Under the pieces are notes generated by a model, which saw nothing but the letters and a program-made list of their open reading frames with translations, ran no database searches and had not been told where the DNA came from. From JBHJOF01 sp050330055 (GTDB taxonomy: Bacteria; Pseudomonadota; Alphaproteobacteria; Kiloniellales; JAKSDN01): 5,655 bases of DNA. The first letter of the stretch is position 1, and each line of letters begins with the position of its first letter. The stretch lies in NCBI GenBank assembly GCA_050330055.1, contig JBHJOF010000410.1, positions 1 to 5,655 of the forward strand, given 5' to 3'. This document shows positions 4,682 to 5,655 of the stretch, piece after piece. A program made the translations under genes and the position numbers.

Positions 4682-5655
4682 GCCGGCTTGCAGCATTGGC
4701 CGGCGCACTGATCCTCGTTGCCGGCCTTGCCATTGCCGACGAGGCTCCGGTCACGGTGCGCGGCGGCGAGCACAAGGGCTTCGGGCGTCTGGTCTTCGAC
4801 TTCGCCGCCAGCACGCCCTACACGGCCGAGATCGTCGACGGCACGCTGCTGGTATCCTTTCAGGAGCCGGCGCGCTTCGACCTCAGCCCGCTGAGCCGTG
4901 ACCTGGAGGACTACATCGGGCCGAGCCGGGCGGGCGACGACGGCAAGTCGGTGCGCATTCCGCTGAAGGCTGGCTTTACCCTGAAGCATTTCACCTTGGG
5001 GCCCAAGGTGGTGATCGACCTGATCGATCCGCCCCAGGGCCTCCCGACCGCCGCGACCGAGACACCGGCGGGCAAGGGCGAGCAGGCGAGCGAGGCGCCG
5101 GTCGCCGCGCCGGCGCAGGCGCCGGCCGATCCGGTGCAGCCGGCGGCCCAGCCGGACGCCAAGGTCCTGGTCCGCGTCGGCGAGCATCCGGACTTCAGCC
5201 GCATGGTGTTCGACTGGCCGTTCAGCGTCTCCTTCCGCATCGAGGAGGCGCCGGGCAGGGCGACTCTTTGGTTCGGCCGTCCGGCCGAGCTCGATCTTTC
5301 GCGCTACCGCCGGTACCCGCCGAAGCGCGTCACCGCCCTGGTGCCGCGGGCGGTAGCCGAGGGCCTCGCGGTCGATCTGGCATTGCCGAAGGGTGCAACG
5401 CTCAAGCACTACGTCGACGGCGCGCAGGTCGTGGTCGACGTGGTCGGCGGCGAGCCGCCGGAAAAGACCACGGCTGCCGCGCAGCAAGCAGCCGAGCCGG
5501 CACCGCAGGACCAAGCCAAGACGGCGGATGCCGGGGCCCCGAAACAGCAGGCGGCTGCGGCGCCCGTCAAAGCGCCGACCGAGCTGCTGCCGGAAGGCAT
5601 GAAGGCGCAGGCAGCGGGCAGCAGCGACGGCGAGAAGACCGCCAAAGCCGCCACG
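4678..5655 (+). CDS. Secreted protein with duplicated AMIN-like N-terminal domains (3' end outside window)
   Basis: The reading frame is open for 326 codons from ATG 4678 to the window edge with no stop. The start overlaps the motB stop as ATGA, with GGGAGG at 4665-4670. Residues 1-20 form a signal peptide (SRLAALAGALILVAGLAIA), with probable cleavage before D21. Two homologous domains follow at about 25-118 and 163-258. Each begins VRxGEHxxFxRxVFD, has a central strand plus FDLS/LDLS element, and closes with GxTLKHxxxGxxVVxDxx. This resembles AMIN-type beta domains, which bind cell wall in amidases and secretins. Ala/Pro/Gln-rich linkers separate the domains and fill 259-326. I recall large TPR proteins at this position in Rhodospirillales flagellar clusters, so TPRs may follow beyond the edge, but none is visible here. 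Coupling to motB suggests a periplasmic, wall-associated motor role (inference). Confidence 0.75.
   Translation, partial: MSRLAALAGALILVAGLAIADEAPVTVRGGEHKGFGRLVFDFAASTPYTAEIVDGTLLVSFQEPARFDLSPLSRDLEDYIGPSRAGDDGKSVRIPLKAGFTLKHFTLGPKVVIDLIDPPQGLPTAATETPAGKGEQASEAPVAAPAQAPADPVQPAAQPDAKVLVRVGEHPDFSRMVFDWPFSVSFRIEEAPGRATLWFGRPAELDLSRYRRYPPKRVTALVPRAVAEGLAVDLALPKGATLKHYVDGAQVVVDVVGGEPPEKTTAAAQQAAEPAPQDQAKTADAGAPKQQAAAAPVKAPTELLPEGMKAQAAGSSDGEKTAKAAT
4750..5031 (+). repeat. AMIN-like domain copy 1 (protein-level repeat)
   Basis: This encodes residues 25-118 of the secreted protein. The landmarks are VRGGEHKGFGRLVFDF, ARFDLSPL and GFTLKHFTLGPKVVIDLID. It pairs with the copy at 5164-5451. The similarity is at protein level, not long DNA identity, so the duplication is old. 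Confidence 0.65.
5164..5451 (+). repeat. AMIN-like domain copy 2 (protein-level repeat)
   Basis: This encodes residues 163-258. The landmarks are VRVGEHPDFSRMVFDW, AELDLSRY and GATLKHYVDGAQVVVDVVG, in the same order and spacing as copy 1. About 44 residues of Ala/Pro-rich linker separate the copies. Confidence 0.65.

Noticed and set aside
3746..5514. Two long reverse-strand open frames (3746-4708 and 4537-5514)
   Set aside because: Both lie opposite motB and the AMIN-like gene, whose forward frames show clear motifs. The reverse translations are shadow-like.

Overview
The window is a compact, all-forward-strand stretch of a flagellar/chemotaxis gene cluster from a GC-rich bacterium (roughly two thirds G+C by eye). 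The gene content (a FliM C-terminus, a MotE-like protein with an MgtE-N-type domain, a CheY of the DWNMEPMSG type, CheZ, and MotB-like proteins) points to an alphaproteobacterium. A Rhodospirillales-type organism (Azospirillum/Rhodospirillum/Magnetospirillum relatives) is the best guess. That placement rests on remembered family patterns and was not searched.

Layout. Bases 2-577 are the C-terminal 191 residues of the motor switch protein FliM, truncated by the left edge. It runs directly into a small single-pass membrane/coiled-coil protein of unknown function (580-1110, DUF6468-like). Next, behind a strong ribosome binding site, is a MotE-like exported coiled-coil protein (1132-1875). The only substantial intergenic gap (1876-2006, 131 bp, visibly AT-richer) follows. 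It carries a near-consensus CtrA-type box (TTTA-N7-TTAAC) and probably a promoter. A second block then starts: cheY (2007-2396), cheZ (2428-3093), a degenerate MotB-like protein (3115-3885), a canonical MotB/OmpA-type stator protein (3875-4681), and an exported protein with a duplicated N-terminal AMIN-like domain that is still open at the right edge (4678-5655+). Junctions in this second block are tight: 31 nt, 21 nt, an 11-nt overlap and a 4-nt ATGA overlap. This indicates one transcript with translational coupling at the 3' end.

How the genes fit together. FliM is the switch target of CheY-P, and CheZ removes the phosphate. MotB2 anchors a stator unit to peptidoglycan and carries the ion-binding aspartate. 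The MotE-like protein resembles the periplasmic chaperone of the rhizobial motor protein MotC. No motA and no motC are present in the window. The most interesting part is 3115-5655. There, a MotB paralogue that has lost both the channel aspartate (Ser at that position) and the peptidoglycan-binding aspartate is translationally coupled to an intact MotB, which is in turn coupled to a large secreted protein with AMIN-like repeats. Together with the MotE-like protein this suggests a lineage-specific stator-accessory module, which is inference.

No RNA genes, mobile elements, CRISPR arrays or convincing rho-independent terminators were seen.
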